A stretch of 45,449 nt of DNA from an uncultured Coriobacteriaceae bacterium (GTDB taxonomy: Bacteria > Actinomycetota > Coriobacteriia > Coriobacteriales > Coriobacteriaceae). Location of the stretch: positions 1 through 45,449 of the forward strand of contig CASFXG010000005.1 of assembly GCA_949298635.1 (NCBI GenBank), in the 5' to 3' direction. Numbering within the stretch: position 1 is the stretch's first letter; each line of letters opens with the position of its first letter. Made by a program: the position numbers and the translations under genes. A model generated the notes under the pieces. It was not told where the DNA came from. It did no database searches and was given only the letters and a program-made list of their open reading frames with translations. Below, piece after piece: positions 7,945-16,329 of this stretch.

Positions 7945-9003
7945 CTAGTTCTTCGGATGCGCGAGCGGCTCGCCCTTAAGGATGCTCTCGACCTCGGTGA
8001 GCGCGATGGCAAGCGAAAGCGCAGCGAGGTTGCTGCAGTTGCCAGCGCGATGCGGGGTGAGCGTCACGTTGTCGAGCGCGAGGATCGGGTGACCCTCGGG
8101 GATGGGCTCCTCGGTGAACACGTCGAGAGCGGCACCGCCGATCTTGTGCGCGGCGAGCGCCTCAACGAGCGCGTCCATATCGACAAGGCCGGCGCGCGCA
8201 GTGTTCACGAAGAACGCATGCGGCTTCATCTTTGCGATCATCTCGGCGCTCACGAGACCCTCGGTGTCCTTCGTGAGGCGTGCGTGCACGGACACGAAGT
8301 CGGAGACCTCCATAAGCTCATCGAGCTCAACCTTGCGGGCGTCCTCCTGCTCGAAGACCTCTGCAGGGAGGAACGGATCGTAGGCGACGATCTTGCAGCC
8401 GAAGGCGCGAAGCTTCTCAGCAACGCGGCGACCGATGATGCCAAAGCCGATGATACCGACGGTCTGGCCCTTAAGGCTCTTGATGTAGCCAACGTTCGGC
8501 GCGGTGTCGAGCCACTTGCCACCGTTAGCGGTGATGCTCATGCGCGCGATGTTGCGGGACTCGGCGATCATCATGCCGACGGTGTAATCGGAGACGGGCT
8601 CGACGAGACGGCCGGGGGAGACGGTGACCTTGACGCCTGCCTCGGTGGCGGCCTCGAGGTTCACGTTCTCGGCACCGGAACGCGTGACGGCGATGAGCTT
8701 GAGCTTCTTAGCAGCCTTGATGGTTTCGGCGTTCACCGGGGCGAAGTTCACGATGAGGACGTCGGCATCCTCGATTTCGGCGAGGAGCTCGGGGATGGTG
8801 GGGAACGCCTCAGGGCCTTCCTTCTCGACCTTGGAGGCGTAGAGCGAGAACTCGTGGCGCGAAAGGCCCTTCTGGCCTTCGACGTAGGCGATCTCGGCGC
8901 CGAACGGAGCGAGACGCGCGAACTCGTTCTGAGCGTCTTCGGCCTGAACCTTCTCAAGCGTCATCGAGGCGTCGGTGAGCATGACTACCTTGCAATCTGC
9001 CAT
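7945..9003 (-). CDS. D-isomer-specific 2-hydroxyacid dehydrogenase (PGDH-like)
   Basis: A 352-residue NAD-dependent 2-hydroxyacid dehydrogenase. The Rossmann motif is GFGIIGRRVAEKLRAFG. The catalytic triad is visible as Arg in NTARAGLVD, Glu in DVFTEEP and His in TPHRAG. There is no C-terminal ACT domain, so it is unlikely to be the serine-pathway phosphoglycerate dehydrogenase; a role on a sugar-acid or keto-acid intermediate of the neighbouring PTS pathway is inferred. The ATG at 9003 is chosen over 9015 because GGGAG lies 5 bp upstream. Between the EIIA gene and this one is an 11-bp perfect hairpin (9041-9070). Confidence 0.85.
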   Translation of the reverse strand: MADCKVVMLTDASMTLEKVQAEDAQNEFARLAPFGAEIAYVEGQKGLSRHEFSLYASKVEKEGPEAFPTIPELLAEIEDADVLIVNFAPVNAETIKAAKKLKLIAVTRSGAENVNLEAATEAGVKVTVSPGRLVEPVSDYTVGMMIAESRNIARMSITANGGKWLDTAPNVGYIKSLKGQTVGIIGFGIIGRRVAEKLRAFGCKIVAYDPFLPAEVFEQEDARKVELDELMEVSDFVSVHARLTKDTEGLVSAEMIAKMKPHAFFVNTARAGLVDMDALVEALAAHKIGGAALDVFTEEPIPEGHPILALDNVTLTPHRAGNCSNLAALSLAIALTEVESILKGEPLAHPKN

Positions 9004-9040
9004 GATTACTCCCATCTAAGGAACGGTTTGAACGGGATGG

Positions 9041-9070
9041 GCGTCCGCTGCGGGGTGCTGCAGCGGACGC
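9041..9070. terminator. GC-rich intergenic hairpin, EIIA to dehydrogenase
   Basis: Perfect 11-bp arms (GCGTCCGCTGC / GCAGCGGACGC) with an 8-nt loop but no following T-run. An mRNA processing or stability element inside the operon is as likely as a terminator. Confidence 0.45.
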
Positions 9071-9080
9071 GGATAGTGCA

Positions 9081-9494
9081 TTAGCCCTCGTACATGGCGG
9101 CGAGCATGCCGCAGAGGTTGGGGTCGACGAGCTGGAAGGCCTCGACGACCGCCTTCGCAAGATCTTCCCCGGCGAGCGTGTCGCGCGTGGCGAGCAGCTC
9201 GACGAGCATGGGCATATTGATGCCGGCGATCGCCGCAAACTTGCGTGTGCGCGCACACGACATGATGGTGTTGAACGGGGTGCCGCCGAAGATGTCGACG
9301 CAGACGAACACGTTGCCATCGTATTTGTCGACAAGCGCGAGGAACTTCTCCTCGTACTCCTCGGGGTTATCACCCTCACGCAGAGGGAGTGCCTCGAGGC
9401 CATCGACGTTGCCGTACACCATCTTCACGGACTCGACGAGTCCTTCGCACATGGGGCCGTGCGAGAGAACAAGTATCGCAGGGGCGTTTGCCAT
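9081..9494 (-). CDS. PTS system mannose-family EIIA component
   Basis: A 137-residue EIIA of the mannose/fructose/sorbose PTS family. The phospho-accepting His lies in ILVLSHGPMCEG near residue 12, and the conserved DIFGGTPFN block is at about 68-76. It would pass phosphate from HPr to the EIIB encoded rightward at 11516. It sits 12 bp after the aldolase gene in the same leftward operon, so transporter parts are split over two divergent units. A second EIIA (24174-24611) belongs to the sigma-54 locus. Confidence 0.92.
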   Translation of the reverse strand: MANAPAILVLSHGPMCEGLVESVKMVYGNVDGLEALPLREGDNPEEYEEKFLALVDKYDGNVFVCVDIFGGTPFNTIMSCARTRKFAAIAGINMPMLVELLATRDTLAGEDLAKAVVEAFQLVDPNLCGMLAAMYEG

Positions 9495-9506
9495 GGTGGT
9501 TCCCCC

Positions 9507-10343
9507 TTACGCCTTACCGACCTGGCCGACGAGCTCCATGTGGCGGATGAGCTCGGCCTTGTAGGCGTCAGAGATCATCTTGTAGCCAAGGTTGGCGCGG
9601 GTGAGCTCACCCACGTGGTCGGCGAGGTTCTGCATGCCGGCGCTGAAGAGCGACGTGCCCACGTTGACCTTCGTGATGCCCTCGCGGGTGGCGCGGGCGA
9701 GGTTGTCATCGCCGGAGCCGGAGCCGCCGTGCAGAACCAGCGGAACCTCGACGGCGTTATAGAGCTCATGCAGACGGTCGAAGTCGAGATGGGGCACATA
9801 GCCAGCCGGATATTTGCCATGGGCGGTGCCGATGGCGACAGCGAGCGCGTCGCAGCCGGTGCGCTCGACGAAATCGGCGGCCTGGTCGACGTTGGTATAG
9901 AGATCGGAGGTCTGGCCGTCACCGTCAGCGGCGGTGCCCACGTGACCAAGCTCGGCCTCGACGCTCATGCCGACGGAGTGTGCAACCTTCACGAGCTCGG
10001 CGACCTCGGCGACGTTCTGCTCATAGGGGAGCGAGGAACGGTCGACCATGATGGAGGAGAAGCCGGCGCGAACAGCCTCGATGTGCTGCTTGAATTCGCC
10101 GCCGTGATCGAGGTTCAGCGCCACGGGCACGCTCACGCGGTCGGCGAGGTACTTCACGATGTGGGCGAGAAGGGTGATGTCGGGGCTGGCGGAATAGATG
10201 AGATCGAGAATGATGGGCGAGTTGGTCTCGGCGGCAGCCTCGATGGCGGCGCGAGCGCTGTCCTCGTTGCAGATGTTGGGCGCGATGACGCCGTAGTGCC
10301 CCTCGCGGGACTTCTGCAGGATCTCGGTCATGGGTACGAGCAT
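9507..10343 (-). CDS. Class II ketose-bisphosphate aldolase (GatY/KbaY/FbaA-like)
   Basis: A 278-residue zinc-dependent aldolase that splits a ketose bisphosphate (fructose- or tagatose-type) into two trioses. The zinc ligands are visible as His in LDHGGEF, GTAHGKY and VLHGGSGSG. The ATG at 10343 has an ideal AAGGAGGA site; a 12-residue upstream extension was rejected. It is the first gene of the leftward operon with EIIA, a hydroxyacid dehydrogenase and an SMP-30-like protein, which suggests its substrate comes from the linked PTS. True substrate specificity cannot be read from sequence. Confidence 0.9.
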   Translation of the reverse strand: MLVPMTEILQKSREGHYGVIAPNICNEDSARAAIEAAAETNSPIILDLIYSASPDITLLAHIVKYLADRVSVPVALNLDHGGEFKQHIEAVRAGFSSIMVDRSSLPYEQNVAEVAELVKVAHSVGMSVEAELGHVGTAADGDGQTSDLYTNVDQAADFVERTGCDALAVAIGTAHGKYPAGYVPHLDFDRLHELYNAVEVPLVLHGGSGSGDDNLARATREGITKVNVGTSLFSAGMQNLADHVGELTRANLGYKMISDAYKAELIRHMELVGQVGKA

Positions 10344-10572
10344 GGATTCCTCCTTCTCTCGAGATGGCGAAAATGCCATCTCACAATAAGAACCACAGGT
10401 GATTGAGTAACCGCATTGTCTCTCAATCCATCACATAGACTATTTCTCAGTTCTCTTTTGTGTCAATATAAAACTAGAAAATGTTTTAGTTTCATATTTA
10501 TCCAACAAATGAAAAAGATACAAAGTGAAGAAAAGACCAGCTAGAAGCAAGGTCGATTCGGGAACGACCGTC

Positions 10573-11238
10573 TCACTCGCTATCTGTCTCAGGTGTCTCC
10601 GCAGCTCCGTTGGCGATAGCCGCCTCCTGAGCCTCATCGACGACGGGCATGTTCTTCGGCTTCTTGACATGCTTTGCCATCTTGTTCGCCATGAGGATGA
10701 CGTCGAGCGAGCTAATCAGGTTGCCGAACTTCGATCTGCTCATGCCTTTCTGTTGGAAGTATGCGACGTTTTTACCGCCGAAGTCTGCAAGGCAGCCGAA
10801 CTCATTCGCGCGAACGCGCTTGAGATCTTGCAGAGGGTACGCGCCGACCTCTTCGCCATCTGCCGTCACGCGTACATAGCTATCGGTGAGCGTCGTGACG
10901 CATTTAGTATTGACGATTTTGCTGAGGGAGGATTTCCCGATCTTCTTGCGTTGTACGCGCGCCCAGCTCGTCGCGAGCGTCGAGAACCCTGCTACGACAA
11001 CAGCGCAGATACCGAGCAAGATAATCTGATCCGGAAGCGCGAGAGCAAGCAGGATAAGAATGACGAGCATAGCCAGTGAAAGAACAGAGCTCATGCTCTT
11101 CAAGCGAACGCTACCATACAGCTCGCTAGCGTCATCAAGTGTTAGCTCTGTGGCGCGATACTTTGAGGTGAAGAGCGTTTCCTCTTCATGACGGTCAACA
11201 CTGTCCTGACCTGCGGAACTCTTTTCAACAGTCGACAT
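10573..11238 (-). CDS. Uncharacterised two-helix membrane protein
   Basis: A 221-residue protein with a charged N-terminus, two adjacent hydrophobic segments at about residues 50-92 (VLSLAMLVILILLALAL, then IILLGICAVVVAGFSTLA) and a cytoplasmic C-terminal domain of about 120 residues. The pattern resembles YcxB-like or PH-domain-like small membrane proteins, but I do not recognise the family with confidence. The ATG at 11238 has a GGGAGGGTGG ribosome site. It lies between the leftward aldolase operon (229 bp away) and the rightward PTS operon, and its A/T-rich flanks hold the promoters of both. Confidence 0.7.
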   Translation of the reverse strand: MSTVEKSSAGQDSVDRHEEETLFTSKYRATELTLDDASELYGSVRLKSMSSVLSLAMLVILILLALALPDQIILLGICAVVVAGFSTLATSWARVQRKKIGKSSLSKIVNTKCVTTLTDSYVRVTADGEEVGAYPLQDLKRVRANEFGCLADFGGKNVAYFQQKGMSRSKFGNLISSLDVILMANKMAKHVKKPKNMPVVDEAQEAAIANGAAETPETDSE

Positions 11239-11307
11239 ATTGCCACCCTCCCCAAGAAATAATGACTCTAGAATGTACTGTCATAGCGCATAATAACAGA
11301 TAACAAT

Positions 11308-11320
11308 GTATCTTATATAC
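11308..11320. promoter_or_regulatory. Candidate GntR-type operator upstream of the first PTS operon
   Basis: GTATCTTATATAC, inside the longer inverted repeat ATGTAT-N5-ATACAT (11307-11323), resembles the site at 16315-16329 before the SDR operon. A TAGATACAAG half-site at 11410-11419 is repeated exactly at 16323-16332. Both probably bind the GntR protein encoded at 15391-16140. Confidence 0.4.
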
Positions 11321-11515
11321 ATGTCCATAGAAGAAAAAAATAGAACCATTTGGAGGAAAGATATTGACAAAAGAAAGGGATTATAACTACCGTATGTTAA
11401 GACCAGAAATAGATACAAGAGAAGCTGCCGATTAAGCATATAGAAGAATCATTCGTTTTTCTATCAAAGGTGCAGGTAATGAGGTATCCGCCTCGATCGA
11501 AAGGAAGGAATTGAG

Positions 11516-12013
11516 ATGGCCGAGAGCAACGTTGCGATGACGCGAGTCGATTTCCGCTTGGTTCACGGGCAGGTTGCAGCGCGGTGGACGCGCACGCTTG
11601 CCGCCACGAAGATCATCGTGATTGACGATGGCACCGCGAAGGATCCCTTCATGCAGAAGCTCTTCTCGATGACTGCTCCCGCAGGATCGAAGATCTTCGT
11701 CTATACCATCAAGCAGGCAATCGAGAAGTGGAACAAGAACAAGTTCGGCAAGGGTCCGATCATTGTCATCTTCAAGGATATCGCGAGCGCGAAGAAGGCT
11801 TACGACGCCGGCTTCCAGTATGAATCGCTGAACATCGGACAGGTGCCGAAGGCCGAAGGCCGTGTCCAGGCCTATAACACGGTGTGCCTTTCCGACGAAG
11901 AGCTCGATACGCTCGTCAATCTCGGTGACTCGGGGGTGGAGGTCTACTTCTGGCCCACTCCTGACGACAAGCGTGAAACGCTTGAAAACGTTGTCAAGAA
12001 GCTGCGCGGATAG
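11516..12013 (+). CDS. PTS system mannose-family EIIB component
   Basis: A 165-residue EIIB of the mannose/sorbose family. The phospho-acceptor His is in RLVHGQVAARW near residue 17, and the typical NIGQVP motif follows near 114. It receives phosphate from EIIA (probably 9081-9494) and phosphorylates the sugar as EIIC-EIID imports it. The ATG at 11516 is preceded by AAGGAATTGAG. The next gene, 120 bp downstream, encodes the fused membrane component. The 277-bp upstream region is A/T-rich and carries GTATCT-type repeats; no sigma-54 promoter is present, unlike the paralogous operon at 27336. Confidence 0.92.
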   Translation: MAESNVAMTRVDFRLVHGQVAARWTRTLAATKIIVIDDGTAKDPFMQKLFSMTAPAGSKIFVYTIKQAIEKWNKNKFGKGPIIVIFKDIASAKKAYDAGFQYESLNIGQVPKAEGRVQAYNTVCLSDEELDTLVNLGDSGVEVYFWPTPDDKRETLENVVKKLRG

Positions 12014-12133
12014 AAGAAGGTGGTTGCGAAGAGAACAGGTCTTCATGAAGAGCGACGGGTCTTTGCATCCGCCTGCTCGGCAAGCAGTCTTATGTACGCA
12101 TAAGACATCAGTGTTTCCTTGAAGGAGGTAAGC

Positions 12134-13735
12134 ATGAGTTTAGGCATTGCCTTTATTGCCGCCCTGTACTACTGGTTCGCCTGGTGGGACATGGGTATGG
12201 TGGGCAACATCACCACGAACTGCACCTTTATCGGTTTTGTCTTCGGTGTCATTCTTGGTGATGTGACGACCGGTATCATCATCGGCGCTACCATCAACTC
12301 GATGTATCTGTCTACGGTTGCTGCTGGTGGCAACCTGCCCAACGACCCCGCGCTTGCGTGCTGCATCGCGCTGCCGATCGCGCTCACCACGGGTCTCGAC
12401 ACGAACGCTGCGGTGGCTCTGTCCATCCCGTTCGCCGTTCTGGGTACCTTCCTTGACAACATCCGTCGTACGCTCAATGTGTACTGGAGCCGTCGCGCCC
12501 CCAAGGACGCTCGTGCGCTGAACATCAAGATGTTCAAGATCGATGCCATGTACGGCCCGATCGCGACGCAGTTCATCGTCCGTGTGCCTATCATCACCGC
12601 CGTGCTCTTCCTGCTCGGCTCGGGAGCCGATGCCATTATGTCCAGCATCCCCGCGTGGGTCATGGCTGGCTTCACCGCCATCGGCGGCATGCTCCCTGGC
12701 ATGGGTATGGTGCTCTGCGCGACCATGATCGGCCGCACCGAGCTCCTGCCGTTCTTCGTCATGGGCTTCTTCCTGTTTGAGGTTTCCGGCGTTTCGCTCG
12801 TCGTGCTCGCCATCCTCGCCGCGATGGTCGCCATCGTGTACGTCATGCTCGCCTTCCCGAAGTCCGCTGTGACCGACGATGACGAGGACGACGAGGAAGA
12901 GGAGCAGATCGCGACTGCCGAGCAGCACCTTGGTGGCGCTTTCGACACCGCGTTCCAGATCAAGACCGCTATGCGCGTCCTGTTCTTCCATCGCTTCTCG
13001 AACAACATGGAGTCCCAGTTCGGCCCCTCCCTCTGCAACGCCCTGTATCCTGCGCTCAAGCGCATTTACGGTGACGACAAGGAAGGCCTTGCCGAGGCTC
13101 TCGAGCGTCATACCCAGCCCTACATCTCCGAGATGACCTGGGGTAACGTGATCATGGGCGTCGTGCTCGCCATGGAAGAGCAGAAGAAGGCTGGCGCTCC
13201 GATTTCCGGCGAGGACATCACCGCCGTCAAGTCCGGCCTCATGGGCCCGTTCGCCGGCTTCGGCGACAGCCTGAACTGGGCGACGATCGCCCCGCTCATC
13301 CGCGGCCTGTTCCTGCCCTTCGGTATGTCCGGTAGCTTCATCGGCGTCCTCATGGAGCCCTGCGTCCGTCTGTACGCCATCGTGCTCGGCGGCATCACCT
13401 TCCACCTCGGCTACACCCGCGGCCGCGACGCTCTGACCGACCTGCTCCAGGGTGGTTGGTTCGAGAAGGTCATGACCGGTGCTGGCGTCATGGGTATGTT
13501 CATGCTCGGCGTTATGGCGAACAACTACACCTCCATCACGCTCGCTCCCGTGATCACCCTTGCTACCGGTGAGTTCGTCCTCAACGACCTCATCAACAGC
13601 GTGGTGCCCGGCCTCCTGCCGTTCATCCTCGTCATGTCCACGTTCGCGTACCTCAAGAAGGGTGGCTCCTTCATCAAGGCCCTGCTCTTCATCGTGGTGC
13701 TCTGCTTCGTCTGCGCGTTCCTCGGCATCTTCTAG
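12134..13735 (+). CDS. PTS mannose-family EIIC-EIID fusion protein
   Basis: A 533-residue membrane transporter in which the two normally separate mannose-family subunits are fused. Residues ~1-245 are EIIC (GVILGDVTTGIIIGATINSM, AGGNLPND, then several helices). An acidic linker (a run of Asp/Glu near 255-265) leads to EIID, which shows RVLFFHRFSNNMESQ, SGLMGPFAGFGDSLNWATIAP and a C-terminal FVCAFLGIF. The ATG at 12134 is chosen because a perfect AAGGAGG lies 6 bp upstream; a start at 12119 would place that site inside the gene. The linker probably loops in the cytoplasm. The unfused equivalents at 27846-29496 serve as an internal comparison. Sugar specificity is unknown. Confidence 0.9.
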   Translation: MSLGIAFIAALYYWFAWWDMGMVGNITTNCTFIGFVFGVILGDVTTGIIIGATINSMYLSTVAAGGNLPNDPALACCIALPIALTTGLDTNAAVALSIPFAVLGTFLDNIRRTLNVYWSRRAPKDARALNIKMFKIDAMYGPIATQFIVRVPIITAVLFLLGSGADAIMSSIPAWVMAGFTAIGGMLPGMGMVLCATMIGRTELLPFFVMGFFLFEVSGVSLVVLAILAAMVAIVYVMLAFPKSAVTDDDEDDEEEEQIATAEQHLGGAFDTAFQIKTAMRVLFFHRFSNNMESQFGPSLCNALYPALKRIYGDDKEGLAEALERHTQPYISEMTWGNVIMGVVLAMEEQKKAGAPISGEDITAVKSGLMGPFAGFGDSLNWATIAPLIRGLFLPFGMSGSFIGVLMEPCVRLYAIVLGGITFHLGYTRGRDALTDLLQGGWFEKVMTGAGVMGMFMLGVMANNYTSITLAPVITLATGEFVLNDLINSVVPGLLPFILVMSTFAYLKKGGSFIKALLFIVVLCFVCAFLGIF

Positions 13736-13757
13736 TCGAAATAACGTGTCGGATGTA

Positions 13758-13792
13758 GGCGCCCTTGCCCTGTGCGAGGGCGCCTTTTTTAT
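13758..13792 (+). terminator. Terminator after EIIC-EIID
   Basis: GGCGCCCTTG and CGAGGGCGCC form a 10-bp stem with a 7-nt loop, followed by TTTTTTAT. It stands between the transporter gene and the epimerase gene, so the latter may depend on read-through or its own promoter. Confidence 0.85.
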
Positions 13793-13829
13793 CATGTAGG
13801 AGCGATTCGAATCAATGAAAGGGGCAACC

Positions 13830-14501
13830 ATGTCGAAGCATCTGCTATGTCCGAGTATGAACTGCGCGAATTTCGACTGCCTTCGTGACGAGGTGCGCGA
13901 GCTCACCGAAGCTGGCGCAGATATCTTCCACCTGGATATTTGCGACGGAGAGTTGGCTCCGCGGTGGTCAATGGGAATACGCGACGTGCAAGCCGTGCGC
14001 CGCAACACCGATGCCCTGCTCGACGTGCACCTGTACTGCTATCATCCAACGCCCTATATCGAGGAGTTTGCCAAGGCCGGTGCGGATATCATCTACGTGT
14101 TCCCCGAGGCGGAGCACTTCGCTGCTACGGCGCTCTGCATGATCCGTGAGTTGGGCAAGGCTCCCGGTCTTGCCGTCGGTTGGGGCGCGTCGGTCGAAGC
14201 ACTATCCGGTCTGCTTCCGCTGGTGGACTACGTGATGGTAAACGTAGCCAACCCGGTTTCGAAGAAGCGGATCTTCATGCCCTCCGCTTGGACGACGCTG
14301 CAGAAGCTCGTCGATGCGCGCGAGGCGTTGGGCAACCCGTACAAGATTCTCATCGATGGTGCGGTGTCGCCCGAGGTTATCGTACGTGCGGCGGCCATGG
14401 GCGTAGACGGTTTCTCGATGGGCACGCAGTGCCTCTTTGGCCAACCGGGAACGTACGCGGAGATCTTCCAACGCATTCGCGCCTCGCTTGGCGACGAGTA
14501 A
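13830..14501 (+). CDS. Ribulose-phosphate 3-epimerase family protein
   Basis: A 223-residue (beta/alpha)8 protein of the ribulose-/allulose-6-phosphate 3-epimerase family. The two catalytic Asp positions are present in FHLDICDGE (usually HxDxMDG) and KILIDGAVSPE; the DVHLYCYHP segment matches the family's DVHLM block. Several canonical residues differ (Met to Cys in DICDG; VNVANP for VNPG), which suggests a sugar phosphate other than ribulose-5-P. The ATG at 13830 has AAAGGGG 5 bp upstream and is preferred over 13815. Its place behind PTS genes points to conversion of the imported sugar phosphate before the aldolase step. Confidence 0.8.
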   Translation: MSKHLLCPSMNCANFDCLRDEVRELTEAGADIFHLDICDGELAPRWSMGIRDVQAVRRNTDALLDVHLYCYHPTPYIEEFAKAGADIIYVFPEAEHFAATALCMIRELGKAPGLAVGWGASVEALSGLLPLVDYVMVNVANPVSKKRIFMPSAWTTLQKLVDAREALGNPYKILIDGAVSPEVIVRAAAMGVDGFSMGTQCLFGQPGTYAEIFQRIRASLGDE

Positions 14502-14535
14502 CGCATAGCGCGAATGCGTTATTCTGGCATGATGG

Positions 14536-14562
14536 AGCGCCCTTCATAGAAGGGCGCTTTTC
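14536..14562 (+). terminator. Terminator after the epimerase gene
   Basis: AGCGCCCTTC and GAAGGGCGCT form a 10-bp stem with a 3-nt loop followed by TTTC. It lies between the convergent epimerase and acetyltransferase genes. Confidence 0.75.
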
Positions 14563-15046
14563 ATTCAAGGGTGAGTTTGGCGTACAGGCGATCAAGGCCA
14601 CGTATCCGGTGAAAACCATATCGAAGATAAAATGATTCGATTTCTTGATTGACGGGGTCAACTACCAGAGCCTTTGCCCCAATGTGCTGCGCTGCGGAGA
14701 TGGCGCGATGTGTAGCGTCGAGAAGCAGGTTGCGTCCGAGACCCTGTCCTTGCCAGCGTACATCGACTCCAAGCATTCCGAGAAGAATAACGGGGATCTG
14801 TTCTGGAGTGTTTCGCGCAATCCATCCCGTCGCGTCGGAGCGCAGTATAGAACTGGCGCTCAGCGTGTAAAAGCCTGCGAGGCTGCTCTCGCAGAAAGAA
14901 GCGTAGACAACGGCAGTGCCTAAACGACGGGCATGATGTGCCCGAGCTTTCACCCAGTTATCGATGAGAGGGTTTCCAGAAGAAAATCCTTCAACGCTAT
15001 CGTCGGCTCTCAAGATGCGAGGCGCAGAAAAATCTACGCCTCCCAT
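14561..15046 (-). CDS. GNAT acetyltransferase toxin (TacT/AtaT-like)
   Basis: A 161-residue GNAT-fold acetyltransferase. The acetyl-CoA-binding loop is visible as VDVRWQGQGLGRNLL near residues 97-111, and the C-terminal VNQEIESFYLRYGF motif is typical of the family. Toxins of this group acetylate the amino group of charged tRNAs and stop translation. The gene follows and overlaps by 13 bp a DUF1778-type antitoxin gene, the standard arrangement of the TacA-TacT module, which is the main reason for the toxin call. The tRNA target is not predictable here. Confidence 0.85.
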   Translation of the reverse strand: MGGVDFSAPRILRADDSVEGFSSGNPLIDNWVKARAHHARRLGTAVVYASFCESSLAGFYTLSASSILRSDATGWIARNTPEQIPVILLGMLGVDVRWQGQGLGRNLLLDATHRAISAAQHIGAKALVVDPVNQEIESFYLRYGFHRIRGLDRLYAKLTLE

Positions 15047-15312
15047 ATGGTCTGCTCCTTACGAAATGCTTCAAACGTTGGGTCAGGTTCTTGTTCAAGA
15101 AGTGATGCAAATGATTCAAAGGCTTCTGTCGAAAGGCGCATGACATTCTGTTCGGATATATCGTGGCGAGCGGAGTCAAGCAATCGATTCAAACACCATT
15201 GAGAGACGGATACGCCATTTATTGACGCGGCAAGGTCGATTTGCTTGCGCTGTTCATCTGTCATTCTTAGATCTAGGCGGCTATCTTTTTTAGGTTTCTG
15301 CAGCGTTGGCAT
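15034..15312 (-). CDS. DUF1778 family (TacA-like) antitoxin
   Basis: A 92-residue antitoxin with the N-terminal ribbon-helix-helix DRLDLRMTDEQRKQIDLAAS-type domain of DUF1778 (one residue differs: SRLDLRMTDE is what is seen), followed by a SVSQWCLNRLL helix and an acidic C-terminal arm that would neutralise the acetyltransferase. Translation is probably coupled to the toxin through the 13-bp overlap. An inverted repeat at 15322-15348 just upstream is the likely autoregulatory operator. The module sits as an insertion-like island between the epimerase and GntR genes of the catabolic locus. Confidence 0.85.
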   Translation of the reverse strand: MPTLQKPKKDSRLDLRMTDEQRKQIDLAASINGVSVSQWCLNRLLDSARHDISEQNVMRLSTEAFESFASLLEQEPDPTFEAFRKEQTIWEA

Positions 15313-15321
15313 AAGCTACTC

Positions 15322-15348
15322 CAATGTACGGTTTGTCACCGTACATTG
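15322..15348. promoter_or_regulatory. Operator of the TacA/TacT-like module
   Basis: Perfect 10-bp arms CAATGTACGG and CCGTACATTG with a 7-nt spacer lie 10 bp upstream of the antitoxin start, as expected for ribbon-helix-helix autorepression. Confidence 0.65.
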
Positions 15349-15390
15349 TAATAGGGGAAGCAATCTCTAGCAAGTGCGTGTTGAGTGCAA

Positions 15391-16140
15391 CTATGCGTGC
15401 GCGGCGTGCGATGCTTCGGACTTCCAGGTGAAGACGAAGTCCATGACGTCGGTGTTCGCATGGAGATCCGAGTACTTCACCGCTCGCCCGGAACGGTCGT
15501 GCGTAGTGCTCTGGATAGAGAGCAGGGGCTTGCGCTGGCTAACGTTTAGGAGCTGGGCCTCCTCCTTTGTGGGGAAGATGGGCGTGAGCACCTGCGAGGA
15601 AAACGCGATGTCGATGTGGAACTGCTCCTGCATGATACGCAAGATGGATTCGTGCTCGAAGATGAGGGGATTAAGTCCCTCGAACATATCGGCGGGGAAT
15701 ACCGTGAGTCCGTAACCGTATGGCACGTTATCGATCATGCGCAGGCGATGCATACGTATTACGGAATCACCGGGATTGAGGTCGAGTCTGATGGCCTCTT
15801 CGGGCGTGGCGTCGGTGATCTCTACGGAGAGGATCTTTGCCGAGGGCTCACGGCCGGTCTCGCGCGCCGCGTCGAAAAGGCTGAGGTTGCGGATCTCGCT
15901 GCTCTTATTACCAGGGCTTTTAACAAAATGACCGCGCTTACCCCTGTGCTCGGTGGCACCCGACTCGCAGAGCTCTTGAAGTGCTTTGCGCACGGTGGTG
16001 CGGCTCACGCCGTAGCGCGCCATGAGCTCGCTTTCGGTTGGAAGTTTCTGTCCGGGAATGAGGGTGCCGTTATCGATAGAAGCCTGAACATCGAGAACGA
16101 TCTGATAGTACAGGGGTTGAGAAGAGGTCTGTTCTGTCAT
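15391..16140 (-). CDS. GntR family regulator, HutC subfamily
   Basis: A 249-residue regulator. It has an N-terminal winged helix (about residues 8-75: PLYYQIVLDVQASIDNG, LPTESELMARYGVSRTTVRK) and a C-terminal UTRA effector domain (about 95-240). HutC/UTRA proteins usually sense a sugar phosphate or related metabolite. It is divergent from the SDR/HAD/alcohol-dehydrogenase operon starting at 16363. The 222-bp divergent region contains GTATATATTAGATAC (16315-16329), whose half-sites recur upstream of the PTS operon at 11308 and 11410, suggesting control of both units. Confidence 0.9.
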   Translation of the reverse strand: MTEQTSSQPLYYQIVLDVQASIDNGTLIPGQKLPTESELMARYGVSRTTVRKALQELCESGATEHRGKRGHFVKSPGNKSSEIRNLSLFDAARETGREPSAKILSVEITDATPEEAIRLDLNPGDSVIRMHRLRMIDNVPYGYGLTVFPADMFEGLNPLIFEHESILRIMQEQFHIDIAFSSQVLTPIFPTKEEAQLLNVSQRKPLLSIQSTTHDRSGRAVKYSDLHANTDVMDFVFTWKSEASHAAHA

Positions 16141-16314
16141 ACCAATGCCTACTCAGTGGATAAAACGCCTTGTAGCGAGTTTAACACAGCCACTCATGGG
16201 TGCTGAGGTGGGTGAATCAAATTCTAATACTTTTTGATGGAAATGTATCAAATATTGTTGTTTCTATGTCACAAAATAAGTTGTAAAAACGTAATCGATA
16301 TTTACGCTCAGAAA

Positions 16315-16329
16315 GTATATATTAGATAC
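16315..16329. promoter_or_regulatory. Candidate GntR operator before the SDR operon
   Basis: GTATATATTAGATAC is an imperfect dyad (GTATNTANTANATAC) 33 bp before the GTG start of the SDR. A related AATGTATCAAATAT lies at 16242-16255 and AATGTATCTTATAT at 11305-11318. Confidence 0.4.

Noticed and set aside
11363..11385. TTGACA followed by TATAAC as a promoter for the first PTS operon
   Set aside because: The spacer between the two boxes is only about 12 bp, too short for a standard sigma-70 promoter.
11239..11515. Possible sigma-54 promoter before the first PTS operon
   Set aside because: No TGGCA-N6-TTGC arrangement with 10-bp GG-GC spacing is present; this operon appears GntR-controlled instead.
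12140..14008. Open frame of 622 codons on the minus strand
   Set aside because: Antisense to the EIIC-EIID fusion gene and the epimerase start; composition is dominated by Glu/His/Asp/Arg and it crosses a real terminator.
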